From assembly GCF_042666655.1 (NCBI RefSeq), contig NZ_JBHTDE010000002.1:124001-188000 (forward strand): a stretch of DNA of 64,000 nucleotides, written 5' to 3'. Below, piece after piece: positions 34,048-43,011 of this stretch. The translations under genes and the position numbers were made by a program. Numbering within the stretch: the first letter of the stretch is position 1; every line of letters begins with the position of its first letter. Origin of the DNA: Paracraurococcus sp042666655 (GTDB lineage Bacteria > Pseudomonadota > Alphaproteobacteria > Acetobacterales > Acetobacteraceae). The notes under the pieces are model-generated. The model was not told where the DNA came from and did not search any database. It saw nothing but the letters and a program-made list of their open reading frames with translations.

Positions 34048-34914
34048 TTACAGGAACTTGTAGTCGAAGCCGGCGGCGCCGCCGGTGATGCGGCCGGCGG
34101 TGGCGCCGGGGAAGTGGATCGGCAGCATCACCGCCGCGGTGTCGGCGACCTCCTCGAAGAATCTGCGGCGGGACGCCGCGGCCATTGCCGGGTCCCAGTC
34201 GAAGACGGTGGACCAATCCGGCTCCCGCACCTGCAGCGCGTGGTGCATCAGGTCGCCGGTGACCACCGCGCGCTGGCCGCCCGAGCGGATGTTGATGCAG
34301 CAATGGCAGGGCGCGTGGCCGGGCGTCGGCTGCAGGGTGATGGTGTCGTCGAGCGCGAAGTCGTCGTCCACCAGCAGCGCCTGACCGGCGGCGACCACCG
34401 GTTCGCAGTTGTAGCGCCAGACATTGCCCGGCGGGTTGGTGCCGCGGGCCGTCGCCTCCTCCCAGGCCGCGTATTCGCGCTTGTGGAAGATGTACTTGGC
34501 CTTCGGGAAGGTCGGCACCCAGCGGCCGTTCACCAGCCGGGTGTTCCAGCCGCAATGGTCGATGTGCAGATGGGTGCAGAAGACGTGCGTGACATCCTCG
34601 AAGCGCAGCCCCTCCGCCGCGAAGCCGTCCAGCCAGGGTTGCTTCGGGAAATCCATCGGCGCCGGGTAGCCCTTGTCCTCGCCGGTGCAGGTGTCGACCA
34701 GGATGGTGTGCTTCGGGGTGCGAACCACGAAGGTCTGGTAGGTGATGACCATCCGGCCGGTGGCGGGGTCGAAGACCACCGGATCGAGCGTAGCCAGGTG
34801 CTTCGCCCCGACGGCCTCGTCATAGGCCGGGAACATCTCGGCCGGACGGCGCCAGGGGCCGTCGCGCTCGATGATGCTGGTGATGCTGACGTCGCCGATC
34901 CGCAATGTCTGCAT
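34048..34914 (-). CDS. MBL-fold metallo-hydrolase, lactonase-like
   Basis: A 288-aa hydrolase with FCTHLHIDHCGWN (HxHxDH), TPGHAPCHCCI, VTGDLMHHALQV and a late LPIHFPGATAG metal-site His. The order resembles the AiiA/lactonase-type and related exported-substrate hydrolases. No signal peptide is seen. I chose ATG at 34914, with GAGGAAA upstream, over 34938. A ring-opening or ester/lactone cleavage role within this catabolic block is plausible but not shown. Confidence 0.88.
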   Translation of the reverse strand: MQTLRIGDVSITSIIERDGPWRRPAEMFPAYDEAVGAKHLATLDPVVFDPATGRMVITYQTFVVRTPKHTILVDTCTGEDKGYPAPMDFPKQPWLDGFAAEGLRFEDVTHVFCTHLHIDHCGWNTRLVNGRWVPTFPKAKYIFHKREYAAWEEATARGTNPPGNVWRYNCEPVVAAGQALLVDDDFALDDTITLQPTPGHAPCHCCINIRSGGQRAVVTGDLMHHALQVREPDWSTVFDWDPAMAAASRRRFFEEVADTAAVMLPIHFPGATAGRITGGAAGFDYKFL

Positions 34915-35018
34915 GGTGCGTTTCCTCTGTTGGGCCAAAGCCTAGTCCCGGCGCGGGTGGTGGGCCAGCCAGCGGGGGCGGCGGGCAGCGGCCCTGCCGC
35001 CGACCGGCCGTGGGCCGC

Positions 35019-35630
35019 TCAGGCGTCCACATGCTCCGTCGCGCGGACCGAAGGCCGTGCGGCGAAGCTGGCATGCCAGGCTGCCAGGCGCGGATGCGCC
35101 GCGCGCCAGCCGGCTTCCGGCCAGCGGAAATCGAGGTAGGAGAGGGCGCAGCCGATCGCCACCCGGCCGATGTCGAAGGCCCCGGCCGCGAGCTCGGCGG
35201 CCTCGGCCTCCAGCGCCGCCAGGACTGCCGCCTGCTTGGCGGCGAAACCGTCCAGGATTCGCGGGTCGGGCGCGGCGCGGCCCAGCTCGCCGCGCCAGAG
35301 CAGCAGGAAATCCATCGCCCCGTTGCCGAGCGCCTGCCGCCGCAGCGCCTCGATCCGCGCCGGGCCGGCGGCCGGGAACAGCCGCGGCGTGCCGCCCAGC
35401 CCGTCGAGGTATTCGCAGATCACCACCGAGTCGTAGAGCGTGCCGCCGTCCTCCAGCAGCAGGGTGGGGATCTTGCCCAGCGGGTTCCGCGCCAGCACGT
35501 CCGGGTCCTGCCGGGTCAGTGCCACCACGGTGGGGATGCGCTCGATCCGCCCGACCTGCCCGACCTCATGCGCCACCACCATGACCTTGCGGACGAAGGG
35601 GGAGCGGGAGGACCAGTGCAGCCGCATCAT
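35019..35630 (-). CDS. Glutathione S-transferase family protein
   Basis: A 203-aa GST beginning MMRLHWSSRSPFVRKVMVVAHE, with NPLGKIPTLLLEDGG and YDSVVICEYLDGL forming the thioredoxin-like glutathione site, and a shorter helical C-terminus (IGRVAIGCALSYLDFRW). ATG at 35630 or the adjacent 35627 both fit; neither has a strong ribosome binding site. The longer open frame upstream has no GST-like sequence. It precedes the MBL gene by about 100 bases. Confidence 0.87.
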   Translation of the reverse strand: MMRLHWSSRSPFVRKVMVVAHEVGQVGRIERIPTVVALTRQDPDVLARNPLGKIPTLLLEDGGTLYDSVVICEYLDGLGGTPRLFPAAGPARIEALRRQALGNGAMDFLLLWRGELGRAAPDPRILDGFAAKQAAVLAALEAEAAELAAGAFDIGRVAIGCALSYLDFRWPEAGWRAAHPRLAAWHASFAARPSVRATEHVDA

Positions 35631-35791
35631 GGCGCGGCGCCGCCGCTGGTGGTCGTGATCGTCTGCATCGTCTGTTTCCCCCACATTTCGATGCGAAGGA
35701 TGCGCCGACGCGGGACGGCGATGAAGCCCCGAAAAAGCGAAGCCGCGGTCCACGGGTCATCCCCGTGCCGCGGCCGCTTCGGTCGGTCTGT

Positions 35792-35812
35792 GCCCGCCGG
35801 GAACCGGCGGGC
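35792..35812 (-). terminator. Hairpin after rpsU
   Basis: A perfect 9-bp stem (GCCCGCCGG, 35792-35800, with 35804-35812) with a tight 3-base loop lies just after the rpsU stop. There is no T-run, so efficiency is uncertain. Confidence 0.55.
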
Positions 35813-35821
35813 GGTATGGGC

Positions 35822-36025
35822 TTAGAAGCCCTCGCGCTCGAGGCGCTTGCGCTCGACCTTGCGGGCGCGGCGGACAGCCTCGGCGGCTTCGCGGGCCCGG
35901 CGCTCGGACGGCTTCTCGTAATGGCGACGAAGCTTCATCTCGCGGAACACACCCTCCCGCTGCAGCTTCTTCTTGAGCGCCTTCAGCGCCTGGTCGATGT
36001 TGTTGTCACGGACGACGACTTGCAC
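35822..36025 (-). CDS. rpsU: 30S ribosomal protein S21
   Basis: A 67-aa basic protein, QVVVRDNNIDQALKALKKK near the N-terminus and an Arg/Lys/Glu-rich helix at the end, the full length expected of S21. The start is GTG at 36025, chosen because AGGAGG lies nine bases upstream and the product then begins as in homologues; the long frame further upstream is antisense to other genes. It is divergent from def/COQ9, a common alphaproteobacterial arrangement. S21 helps initiation on structured or leaderless messages. Confidence 0.95.
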   Translation of the reverse strand: MQVVVRDNNIDQALKALKKKLQREGVFREMKLRRHYEKPSERRAREAAEAVRRARKVERKRLEREGF

Positions 36026-36245
36026 GCGGCCCAGCCTCCTATCGCTGTTGGGACAAAAGCAAACGGCCGCAAGCGGCAGATGGTTCCGGCAGGCCCCGAT
36101 GATCCGGGACCCCGCGCGGTACCCCCTACCGAATTGCGGAGACGCGCCGTCTAGCATGGTTCCAACCCCGACTGGAAGCCCTCGCCGGACCCGAAGCGGC
36201 ATCCTATCTGCTCCCCTGGCAAGTGACAGCCGGTGGAGGCCCCCG

Positions 36246-36749
36246 ATGCCCATCCTGAAGATCGCCCGCATGGGCCACCCGGTCCTGCTGCGGGAGGCCG
36301 AGCCGGTCGACGACCCGACCCATCCGGAGATCCGCCGGCTGGTCGCCGACATGGCCGAGACCATGCAGGACGCCTCCGGCATCGGCCTGGCGGCACCGCA
36401 GGTGCATGTCCCGCTGCGGCTGTTCGTCTGGCGCGGCGCCAGCGGGGTCTCCGTGCTGATGAACCCGGTGCTGGAGCCATTGGGCGAGGAGGTCGAGAGT
36501 GCCTGGGAGGGATGCCTGTCCATCCCTGGCCTGCGCGGCTGCGTCACCCGGCCGAAGCGCATCCGCTTCCGCGGCCTGGACGCCGAGGGCAACCCGGTCG
36601 AGGGCGAGGCGGAAGGCATGACCGCCCGGGTCATGCAGCATGAGACCGACCACCTGGACGGAGTGATGTACCCGATGCGCATGCAGGACCTGGCATTGTT
36701 CGGCTTTACCGAGGAACTGGCCCGCGCCGCCGGGACCGCCGGCCGATGA
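36246..36749 (+). CDS. def: Peptide deformylase
   Basis: A 167-aa metal enzyme that removes the formyl group from new proteins. All three motifs are present: GIGLAAPQV, EGCLSIPG and QHETDHLDGVMY (HExxH form). The length is at the short end and it lacks an N-terminal extension. The genuine ATG at 36246 follows a 220-base divergent promoter region shared with rpsU. The last four bases overlap the COQ9-like gene. It may be a second deformylase rather than the fmt-linked one, since no fmt is adjacent. Confidence 0.92.
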   Translation: MPILKIARMGHPVLLREAEPVDDPTHPEIRRLVADMAETMQDASGIGLAAPQVHVPLRLFVWRGASGVSVLMNPVLEPLGEEVESAWEGCLSIPGLRGCVTRPKRIRFRGLDAEGNPVEGEAEGMTARVMQHETDHLDGVMYPMRMQDLALFGFTEELARAAGTAGR

Positions 36750-37336
36750 CCGAGCGATCCGAGATCCGCGACCGCACCATCCGGGCGATCCTGCCGATCG
36801 CCGCGCGGGATGGCTGGAACTGGGGGGCGATCCGCGCCGGCCTGCGCGCTGCCGGAGAGGACCCGGCCCTGGCCGAGAGCCATTTCCCGACCGGTCCCGT
36901 CGGCGCCGTGCTGGCCTGGATCGACCTGCTGAACCGCGAGATGGAGGCCGCCGCCGCGGCCGAGGACATCGCCGCGCTGCGCGTGCCGCACCGGATCCGC
37001 CGGGTGGTCGAGCTCCGGCTGATCGCCATGGCCCCGCACAAGGCGGCGCTACGCCGGGCGCTCGCCTTGCTGGCGCTGCCCTGGAACGCGCCGCGCGGGG
37101 TCTGCGCGACGGCGGGCGCGGTGGACGCCATGTGGCATGCCGCCGGCGACACTTCGGCGGATTTCTCCTGGTATACCCGCCGGGCGACGCTGGCCGGCGT
37201 CTATACCACCACGATCGCCTGGTGGCTGCGGGACGAGGATCCCTCAATCTTCGGCGCCATGCAGTTCCTCGACCGCCGCCTGGCCGACCTGTCCCGGTTG
37301 CAGAAGCGTCGCCCGAAGCGGCCTGCCGCCGCCTGA
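36746..37336 (+). CDS. COQ9 family protein
   Basis: A 196-aa TetR-like helical protein. It starts RDRTIRAILPIAARDGWNW with FPTGPVGAVLAWIDLLNREM and ends with DFSWYTRRATLAGVYTTTIAWWL, a pattern well conserved in COQ9, which binds ubiquinone intermediates and supports the COQ7 hydroxylation step. The overlap with def is four bases (ATGA). The proximity to rpsU is usual in alphaproteobacteria. Confidence 0.92.
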   Translation: MTERSEIRDRTIRAILPIAARDGWNWGAIRAGLRAAGEDPALAESHFPTGPVGAVLAWIDLLNREMEAAAAAEDIAALRVPHRIRRVVELRLIAMAPHKAALRRALALLALPWNAPRGVCATAGAVDAMWHAAGDTSADFSWYTRRATLAGVYTTTIAWWLRDEDPSIFGAMQFLDRRLADLSRLQKRRPKRPAAA

Positions 37337-37387
37337 ACCCTCGCGTCCTTGGCGCGCTTGGACCGGGACAAAGCGGGGCGGGAAACC

Positions 37388-39340
37388 ATGGCGAGTCGCC
37401 GGGCATGGCGTTGGGGGTTGGGTGCGGGGCTGCCTTTGGCGGCGCTCGTGCTGTTTCTCGCGCTGTTTCGCTGGGATTGGCTGATCCCGGTCATCGAGGC
37501 GCAGGCCGCCGTAAAGCTCGGCCGGCCGGTGACGCTGCAACACCTGCATGTGAAGCTTGGCCGGACCATCACTGTCACGGCCGAGGGGCTGCGGGTCGGC
37601 AATCCGCCGGACTTCGGCGATGCCCCGCCCCTTGCCCATCTGCCGCGGGCTGAGGTCGATGTGGCGCTGGCACCGTTGCTGCGCGGCGCGGTGGTGATCC
37701 CCGCGGTCAGGCTGGATCAGCCGCAGGTGGAACTGATCAGCCGCGCCGATGGCAGCACCAATTATGCCTTCGACGTTGCCGGCCCGGCCGGGGAGGAGGC
37801 CGATGGCGACGGCCCGCAGATCGGCGCGCTGCGCATCCGCGGGGGCAAGGTGCATGCCGGCCTTGCCGGGCTGAAGGCCGACTTCGCCGTCGACCTGAAC
37901 ACCGAGGACCTGCCCGGAGAGGAGCCCGCCCTGCTAGCCGAGGCGAAGGGCACCTACGCTGCCCAGCCGATCGATGCCCGCTTCCGAGGCGGCGCGGTGT
38001 TGAACCTGCGCGAAGCCGAACGGCCTTGGCCGGTCGACCTGCAACTGGCCAACGGCCCGACCCGCGTCAGCCTCAAGGGCACGCTGCGGGACCCGGTCAA
38101 GCTGGCTGGCGCCAATCTGCGGCTGGAGGTGCAGACGCCCGACATGGCGCGGCTGACCCCGCTGACCGGCGTGCCGTTTTCCCCCACCCCGCCCTTCCGC
38201 GCCAGCGGGCGGCTGGACTATGCCGCCGGCCGTTTCCGCTTCACCGATGTCGAGGGCCGGGTGGGCAACAGCGACATCGCCGGCGCCTATACCGTCTCGA
38301 CCGGCGCTCGGACCGACTTCACCGCCGACCTGCATTCGAAGCGGGTCGACCTGGCCGACCTGGGCGGCGTGGTCGGCGGCACGCCTGGGCGTGCCGGCAC
38401 CCCCGGCCAGACCGCCGAGCAGCGCCGGGAGATCGCCCGCGCCGCGGCCAGCCCGCGGCTTTTCCCGACCACGCCGATCAGCATCCCGCGGCTGCAAGCG
38501 GCCGATATCCATGTCCGCTACCGGGCCGACAGCATCCGCGGCCAGGGCATCCCATTCGATGGGATGGAGATGGTGCTCGACATCGTCGACGGGGTGATCC
38601 GGCTGCATCCTGTCACCTTCAAGGTCGGCCGTGGCGAGCTCTTCGCCGATGCGACCCTGACCCCACAGGAGAACGGCACGCTGCGGGCCAAGGCGGATAT
38701 CGAGTTGCGCCGCGTCGACATCTCCCGCCTCATGCAGGCGGCCGGCGCCGGCGGGGCGGGCAGCCTGGGCGGGGTCGGGCGGATCGAGACGACCGGCCGG
38801 TCCGTGTCGGAGATGCTCGGCAACGGCAATGGCGCGCTGACGGTGGTCTCGGTAGGTGGCAACCTCAGCGCGCTGCTGGCGGATCTTTCGGGCCTGCAAT
38901 TCGGCAAGGCGCTGCTCTCGGCGCTGGGGGTGCCGGAACGAACGCAGATCGAATGCCTGATCGGCGATTTCGCCCTGCGGCAGGGCGCCTTGTCCGTCCG
39001 TACCCTGCTGCTGGATACCGAGAGCCATGTCATCACCGGCAGCGGCATCGCGGGACTGGGCAAGGAGGTGCTGGACCTGCGGCTGCGGACCGACAGCAAG
39101 AATTTCAGCATCGGCTCGCTACCCACCAGCATCGGCATCACCGGCAGCTTCAAGTCGCCCGCGATCGCCCCCGACGTCGCGGAACTGGGCGCCCGGGCCG
39201 GCGCCGCGGTCGGGCTCGGCGTGCTGTTCGCGCCGCTGGCGCTGTTGCCGACCATCCAGCTCGGCGTCGGCGAGAACAGCCAGTGCGAGCGGTTGACCGA
39301 AGCGGGCCGCAACGGGCGGGAGGGGCGTGGGGCGCGCTGA
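37388..39340 (+). CDS. AsmA family protein
   Basis: A 650-aa protein with one N-terminal membrane helix (GAGLPLAALVLFLALF) and a very long periplasmic part made of repeating beta-strand motifs, ending with an AsmA C-terminal domain (GGVGRIETTGRSVSEMLGNG...). Proteins of this type move or influence outer-membrane lipids; the assignment to envelope lipid homeostasis is from the family. ATG at 37388 is chosen over TTG at 37349. It lies 51 bases after the COQ9 gene. Confidence 0.88.
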   Translation: MASRRAWRWGLGAGLPLAALVLFLALFRWDWLIPVIEAQAAVKLGRPVTLQHLHVKLGRTITVTAEGLRVGNPPDFGDAPPLAHLPRAEVDVALAPLLRGAVVIPAVRLDQPQVELISRADGSTNYAFDVAGPAGEEADGDGPQIGALRIRGGKVHAGLAGLKADFAVDLNTEDLPGEEPALLAEAKGTYAAQPIDARFRGGAVLNLREAERPWPVDLQLANGPTRVSLKGTLRDPVKLAGANLRLEVQTPDMARLTPLTGVPFSPTPPFRASGRLDYAAGRFRFTDVEGRVGNSDIAGAYTVSTGARTDFTADLHSKRVDLADLGGVVGGTPGRAGTPGQTAEQRREIARAAASPRLFPTTPISIPRLQAADIHVRYRADSIRGQGIPFDGMEMVLDIVDGVIRLHPVTFKVGRGELFADATLTPQENGTLRAKADIELRRVDISRLMQAAGAGGAGSLGGVGRIETTGRSVSEMLGNGNGALTVVSVGGNLSALLADLSGLQFGKALLSALGVPERTQIECLIGDFALRQGALSVRTLLLDTESHVITGSGIAGLGKEVLDLRLRTDSKNFSIGSLPTSIGITGSFKSPAIAPDVAELGARAGAAVGLGVLFAPLALLPTIQLGVGENSQCERLTEAGRNGREGRGAR

Positions 39341-39422
39341 CCACGGGTGCATGCAAGGGGGGGCGGCGGACCCCCGTCCGGCGCCCTGCGCCTGCGCCGC
39401 CCCCCTTCGGCCCGACCCGCGC

Positions 39423-39638
39423 CTACCCGGCAGTCTGCTTGGCCAGGCATTCCTTCATGAAGGCCTTGCGTGGGTCGGCATGCAGGCCCCGCGCCTTTGC
39501 GGTGGCGTTGCACTGGCGCATCTTCTCGTGCTGTGCCTGCTGCGCGGGGGTGGGTTCCCGCTTCGGCTTGGGCTCGGCGCCCAAGGTCGGGAGGGTGCCG
39601 GTGACGAGCAGGGCGAGGGAGAGGACGAGGCGACGCAT
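39423..39638 (-). CDS. PsiF-like small exported protein
   Basis: A 71-aa protein with a cleavable signal (RRLVLSLALLVTGTLPTLGA). The mature part contains KMRQCNATAKARGLHADPRK and AFMKECLAKQ, the two-Cys unit of the PsiF repeat family (phosphate-starvation-inducible in E. coli). ATG at 39638 has AGGAG eight bases upstream. It carries one PsiF unit where E. coli PsiF has two. A candidate promoter lies at 39666-39695. Confidence 0.82.
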   Translation of the reverse strand: MRRLVLSLALLVTGTLPTLGAEPKPKREPTPAQQAQHEKMRQCNATAKARGLHADPRKAFMKECLAKQTAG

Positions 39639-39665
39639 CCTGAGTTCTCCTGAAGCGATGTAGAC

Positions 39666-39695
39666 AAAATAGTTTGCCACATCGATTCGGTTCAA
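39666..39695 (-). promoter_or_regulatory. Candidate sigma-70 type promoter for the PsiF-like gene
   Basis: On the minus strand TTGAAC (39690-39695) and TATTTT (39666-39671) are 18 bases apart, in an A/T-rich patch unusual for the region, about 28-57 bases before the start codon. No PhoB box is evident. Confidence 0.35.
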
Positions 39696-39785
39696 CCTTG
39701 GCGTTTGGGCGCGGTTGGGCATGCGGCTTGCTAACCTTTCGCTCGAAGGCACCGCCGGACGGTGCCATGGATGCAGGGGGATGCC

Positions 39786-39998
39786 ATGCCGACCGAACCC
39801 GAACTCGTCGTGCCGACGATGGAGGCGATCCGCCGCTGGAGCGGCGTCTCCGTCCCCAATCCCGCGGCCCGCCACGGCCTAGCCGACCACGCCGCACTGA
39901 TCGCCGAACTGGAAGCGCTGCGCGGCACCATGGCTTTCGAGGACGAGCCGAGCAGCTTCGAAGCCGCGCTGCGCGACTGCAGGGAGGCGGGCCAGTGA
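39786..39998 (+). CDS. GatC/AtzG-like small subunit (DUF4089-type)
   Basis: A 70-aa helical peptide, MPTEPELVVPTMEAIRRW at the start and FEDEPSSFEAALRD near the end. Its size, helix pattern and position directly before an amidase, with a GTGA overlap, resemble the AtzG-AtzE and GatC-GatA pairs in which the small protein wraps and stabilises the amidase. Direct sequence similarity is low, so this is partly inference from context. ATG at 39786 was chosen; ATG at 39762 is further from a ribosome binding site. Confidence 0.68.
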   Translation: MPTEPELVVPTMEAIRRWSGVSVPNPAARHGLADHAALIAELEALRGTMAFEDEPSSFEAALRDCREAGQ

Positions 39999-41404
39999 GC
40001 GACCTCACCACGCTGTCGATGACCGAGTCCGCAGATGCCTTCGCCCGTGGCGAGGTGACGGCGGAAGCCATGGTGCTGGCCAGCCTCGCCCGCATCGAGG
40101 CGCAGGATGCCAAGGTCAACTCGGTGATCCGGCTCGACCGCGACGCGGCGCTGGCCGCCGCCGTGGCGCAGGACAAGGCGCGCACCGCCGGTGCGACACC
40201 CGGCCCGCTCGCCGGCGCGCCGATGATGCACAAGGACATGTACTACCGTGCCGGAAAGGTGAGCACCTGCGGCTCGAAGATCCGGAAGGACTTCGTGCCG
40301 AAGATCACCGCGACCGTGCTGCAGCGACTCGACGCCGCCGGGGCGATCGACATGGGCACGCTGAACATGGCGGAGTTCGCGCAAAACCCGACCGGCCACA
40401 ACGCGCATTTCGGCGACTGCCACAACCCCTGGAACCTGGCCTATTGCACCGGCGGATCGTCCTCGGGATCCGGCGCCGGGGTCGCGGCGCGGTTCTTCAC
40501 CGCGGCGCTGGGCAGCGACACGGGGGGCTCCATCCGGCTGCCGGCGACGCTGTGTGGCGTGACCGGGCTGAAGGCGACGCAGACCCGGGTCTCCCGCGCC
40601 GGGGTCATGCCGCTGTCCTTCTCGGCCGACAATGTCGGTCCGCTGGTGCGCACGGCGCGCGACGCGGCGCGCTTCCTCAAGGTCATCGCCGGCCATGACC
40701 CGAAGGACCCGACCAGCGCGCCGGAGGCGGTGCCGGACTACGAGGCGGCGCTGACCGGCAGCGTGAAGGGCATGAAGATCGCGGTCTGCGAGACCTACTT
40801 CCTCGACGGCGCCGATGCGCCGGTGGCCGCCGCCTTCGAGGCGGCGCTGGCGGATCTGAAGGCGGCCGGCGCCGAGATTACCTGGGTCAAGGCGGCGAGC
40901 CTGCGGGCCATCTCGGCCTATACCGCGCTGGTCAGCCGGGTGGAGGGCGCGGCGATCCACGCCAACTGGATGCGCGAGCATTCGGGCGACTATTCCATCC
41001 ACCTGTCGTCGCGGCTGTTCGGCGGCTATGCCATCCCGGCGCATCTTTATGTCGAGGGACTGTCGCGCCGTGGCCCCCTGCTGCGGCAATTCGTCGCCGA
41101 GACGCTGACCGGCTACGACCTGGTGGCGACGCCGACGCTGCGGACCCGGGTGCCGACGCTGGCGGAGACCGACATCGACGCCGACCCGGCGAACTGGTCG
41201 CGCTTCATGGCGGTCTCTGCCAATACCCGGCCGTTCAACTATCTCGGCCTGCCGACCATCAGCATCCCCTGCGGCTTCGACGACCGCGGTCTGCCGGTGG
41301 GCCTGCAACTGGCCGGGCGACCCTTCGCCGAGGCGACCGTGCTGCGCGCGGCGGATGCCTATCAAGGCGTTACCGACTGGCACCGCAAGGCGCCGGTCCT
41401 TTAA
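39995..41404 (+). CDS. Amidase, AtzE/GatA-like
   Basis: A 469-aa amidase-signature enzyme. It starts with GTG at 39995, overlapping the small subunit stop. The catalytic Lys is in GAPMMHKDMYYRAG, the Gly/Ser-rich loop is CTGGSSSGSGAGVAA and the nucleophile is in GSDTGGSIRLPATLCG. Its length and the MMHKDM segment are closer to AtzE/GatA-type enzymes than to short amidases. With its GatC-like partner it may cleave a small urea- or biuret-like amide, or act in an unknown pathway; Glu-tRNA amidation is unlikely without gatB. Confidence 0.87.
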   Translation: MSDLTTLSMTESADAFARGEVTAEAMVLASLARIEAQDAKVNSVIRLDRDAALAAAVAQDKARTAGATPGPLAGAPMMHKDMYYRAGKVSTCGSKIRKDFVPKITATVLQRLDAAGAIDMGTLNMAEFAQNPTGHNAHFGDCHNPWNLAYCTGGSSSGSGAGVAARFFTAALGSDTGGSIRLPATLCGVTGLKATQTRVSRAGVMPLSFSADNVGPLVRTARDAARFLKVIAGHDPKDPTSAPEAVPDYEAALTGSVKGMKIAVCETYFLDGADAPVAAAFEAALADLKAAGAEITWVKAASLRAISAYTALVSRVEGAAIHANWMREHSGDYSIHLSSRLFGGYAIPAHLYVEGLSRRGPLLRQFVAETLTGYDLVATPTLRTRVPTLAETDIDADPANWSRFMAVSANTRPFNYLGLPTISIPCGFDDRGLPVGLQLAGRPFAEATVLRAADAYQGVTDWHRKAPVL

Positions 41405-41411
41405 GCCAAGA

Positions 41412-41538
41412 TTGGGGGGGAAAAGCTATTCCCTCCCCAAACCCCTCCCTTCCTTTTTGATGGCTTGGCATTCGCCGCGCGGCAGGTGCCAACCCACAGA
41501 GACAGAGCAGCGGCCTGGAGAGGATACTTCCTCTCCAG
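41412..41538. repeat. Extragenic palindromic repeat, copy 2
   Basis: Leading hairpin 41412-41440 (TTGGGG... with CCCCAA), core 41462-41487 (identical over 26 bases to copy 1 and extended to TGCCAA, completing an outer TTGGCA/TGCCAA palindrome), trailing hairpin 41515-41538 (perfect 10-bp stem CTGGAGAGGA, loop TACT) followed by CCTTTTCTTCC. It lies between the convergent amidase and DUF3750 genes and probably terminates the amidase transcript. Confidence 0.82.
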
Positions 41539-41548
41539 CCTTTTCTTC

Positions 41549-42319
41549 CTAGGGTGTCGCCGTCCCCACCCCATCCCGCCCCGGCAGCCCGATCCGCCCG
41601 AGCCCGGGCAGCTTCACCGCCGGCCGCCGCAGGTCGAAGCCGGCCACGGCGCCAAGCAGGTTCACCTCGACCCCTTCGACCCAGGCGAGCGTCATCCCGG
41701 CATAGCCGCCGAGCGTCAGGCGTAGGCCGGTGCCGGAGGGCGTCGGCCGCAGCCAGCGGCCGTCATAGGGGAAATCCTTGCCGATCGCGGTCGGCGGCAG
41801 TGCCGCCTGGATACCAGGCGCCGCATCCAGCACCGCGGCGACGAAGGTGTTGGAGTTGGGGCCCGGCCAGGGCCGGTAGTCGCCCTGGTTGCGCCAGGCA
41901 TAGCCGGCGACGGCGGCCTGCATCTGCGGGATCAGAGCCGCGGCGGCCGCGCCGTCGGCGGCGAAGATCACCTCCGGCACCTGGCCGAACCAGCGTCCAT
42001 CCGGCTCGAACCCGTTCATGCGGATGGGCGCGCCCCAGGCGGTGTAGTCGTAACGGGTGTAGCGCGCGGCGCCTTCGGGTTTCAGGACGATCCAGGAATG
42101 CACCGCGAAGATGCCGCGCCACCGGACGGTCCGCGCGGCGAAGACGCGGACGATGGCGGGGCCGTGCTGCGCGGCGGGTGGCAGCAGCCCGGCGCTGGAC
42201 CGGTCGGCGGCCCACCAGCCATCGCCGGTGCCTTCCCAGCGATAGCGGGCGGCGGAGACGCCCAGGGGCAGGAGGAAGAGGAAGACGAAAAGGAGCAGTG
42301 CGAATTTCAGGAAGGACAT
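41549..42319 (-). CDS. DUF3750 domain protein
   Basis: A 256-aa protein with one N-terminal hydrophobic helix (LLLFVFLFLLPLGVSAARY), which may be a signal anchor, followed by IVRVFAARTVRWRGIFAVHSW, NSNTFVAAVLD and AIGKDFPYDGRW. These stretches are the marks of DUF3750. The domain has an NlpC/P60-like or transglutaminase-like look (His-Trp and Asn-Ser pattern), but no function is established. ATG at 42319 is chosen over a longer antisense-overlapping frame. Confidence 0.82.
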   Translation of the reverse strand: MSFLKFALLLFVFLFLLPLGVSAARYRWEGTGDGWWAADRSSAGLLPPAAQHGPAIVRVFAARTVRWRGIFAVHSWIVLKPEGAARYTRYDYTAWGAPIRMNGFEPDGRWFGQVPEVIFAADGAAAAALIPQMQAAVAGYAWRNQGDYRPWPGPNSNTFVAAVLDAAPGIQAALPPTAIGKDFPYDGRWLRPTPSGTGLRLTLGGYAGMTLAWVEGVEVNLLGAVAGFDLRRPAVKLPGLGRIGLPGRDGVGTATP

Positions 42320-42393
42320 GGTCCCGCCTGATATTGGGCGTGGCACGTCGCAGCGCCACCGCCTTGCAGGCCGGGCGGGGCGATTCGGGTGCC

Positions 42394-43011
42394 TCAGTAC
42401 ATCTGCGCCCTGATCCGCGCCTGGTACTCCGCCTCGTACTGCGCCGCATCGATCTGGCCGCCCGCGGTATGCGCCGCGATCATCGCACCGTTGGTCGGCA
42501 CGCCGGCCGGCCTTTCGCGCCCGGCCCATAGCCCCGAGCGCATGAGCGCCTTGGCGCAATGCGCATAGACCTCGCGCACCGTGACCAGCAGCACCGTCGC
42601 GGGGTCCTTGCCGTCCACGGCGAAGCGCGCCCGCAGCGACGGGTCGGCGGTGATCCGCGCGGTGCCGTGCACCCGCAGCGTCTCCCCCACGCCGGGGACC
42701 AGGAAGAGCAAAGCGACCTCCGGGTTCTCCAGGATGTCGCGCAGCCCATCCAGCCGGTTGTTGCCGCGCCGGTCAGGCAGAGCGAGCGTCCGCTCGTCCA
42801 GCGGCACGACGAAGCCGGGCGCGTCGCCGCGCGGCGTGGCATGCGGGCCGTGCCGCCCCGCCGTCGCCAGGATGCAGAAGGGCGAGGCGGCGATGAAGGC
42901 GCGGGACTTCGCCTCCAGCCGGTCCGTCACCTTGGCGAGGAAGCGCGGATGCGGCGCCTCGTAGGCAGCGGCGAGCTGCGCCGGCGTGGTGACGGCGAAA
43001 GGGTCGCTCAC
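42394..43011 (-). CDS. Pyridoxamine 5'-phosphate oxidase family flavoprotein (PPOX type)
   Basis: A 205-aa FMN-binding split-barrel protein: FIAASPFCILATAGRHGPHATPRGD and FVVPLDERTLALPDRRGNNR, with RVHGTARI in the middle. It resembles the MSMEG_1061-like FMN-dependent PPOX group rather than PdxH. GTG at 43011 overlaps the stop of the ThDP enzyme (GTGA), so the pair is coupled. Reduction of an unknown quinone or cofactor is possible. Confidence 0.86.
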   Translation of the reverse strand: MSDPFAVTTPAQLAAAYEAPHPRFLAKVTDRLEAKSRAFIAASPFCILATAGRHGPHATPRGDAPGFVVPLDERTLALPDRRGNNRLDGLRDILENPEVALLFLVPGVGETLRVHGTARITADPSLRARFAVDGKDPATVLLVTVREVYAHCAKALMRSGLWAGRERPAGVPTNGAMIAAHTAGGQIDAAQYEAEYQARIRAQMY

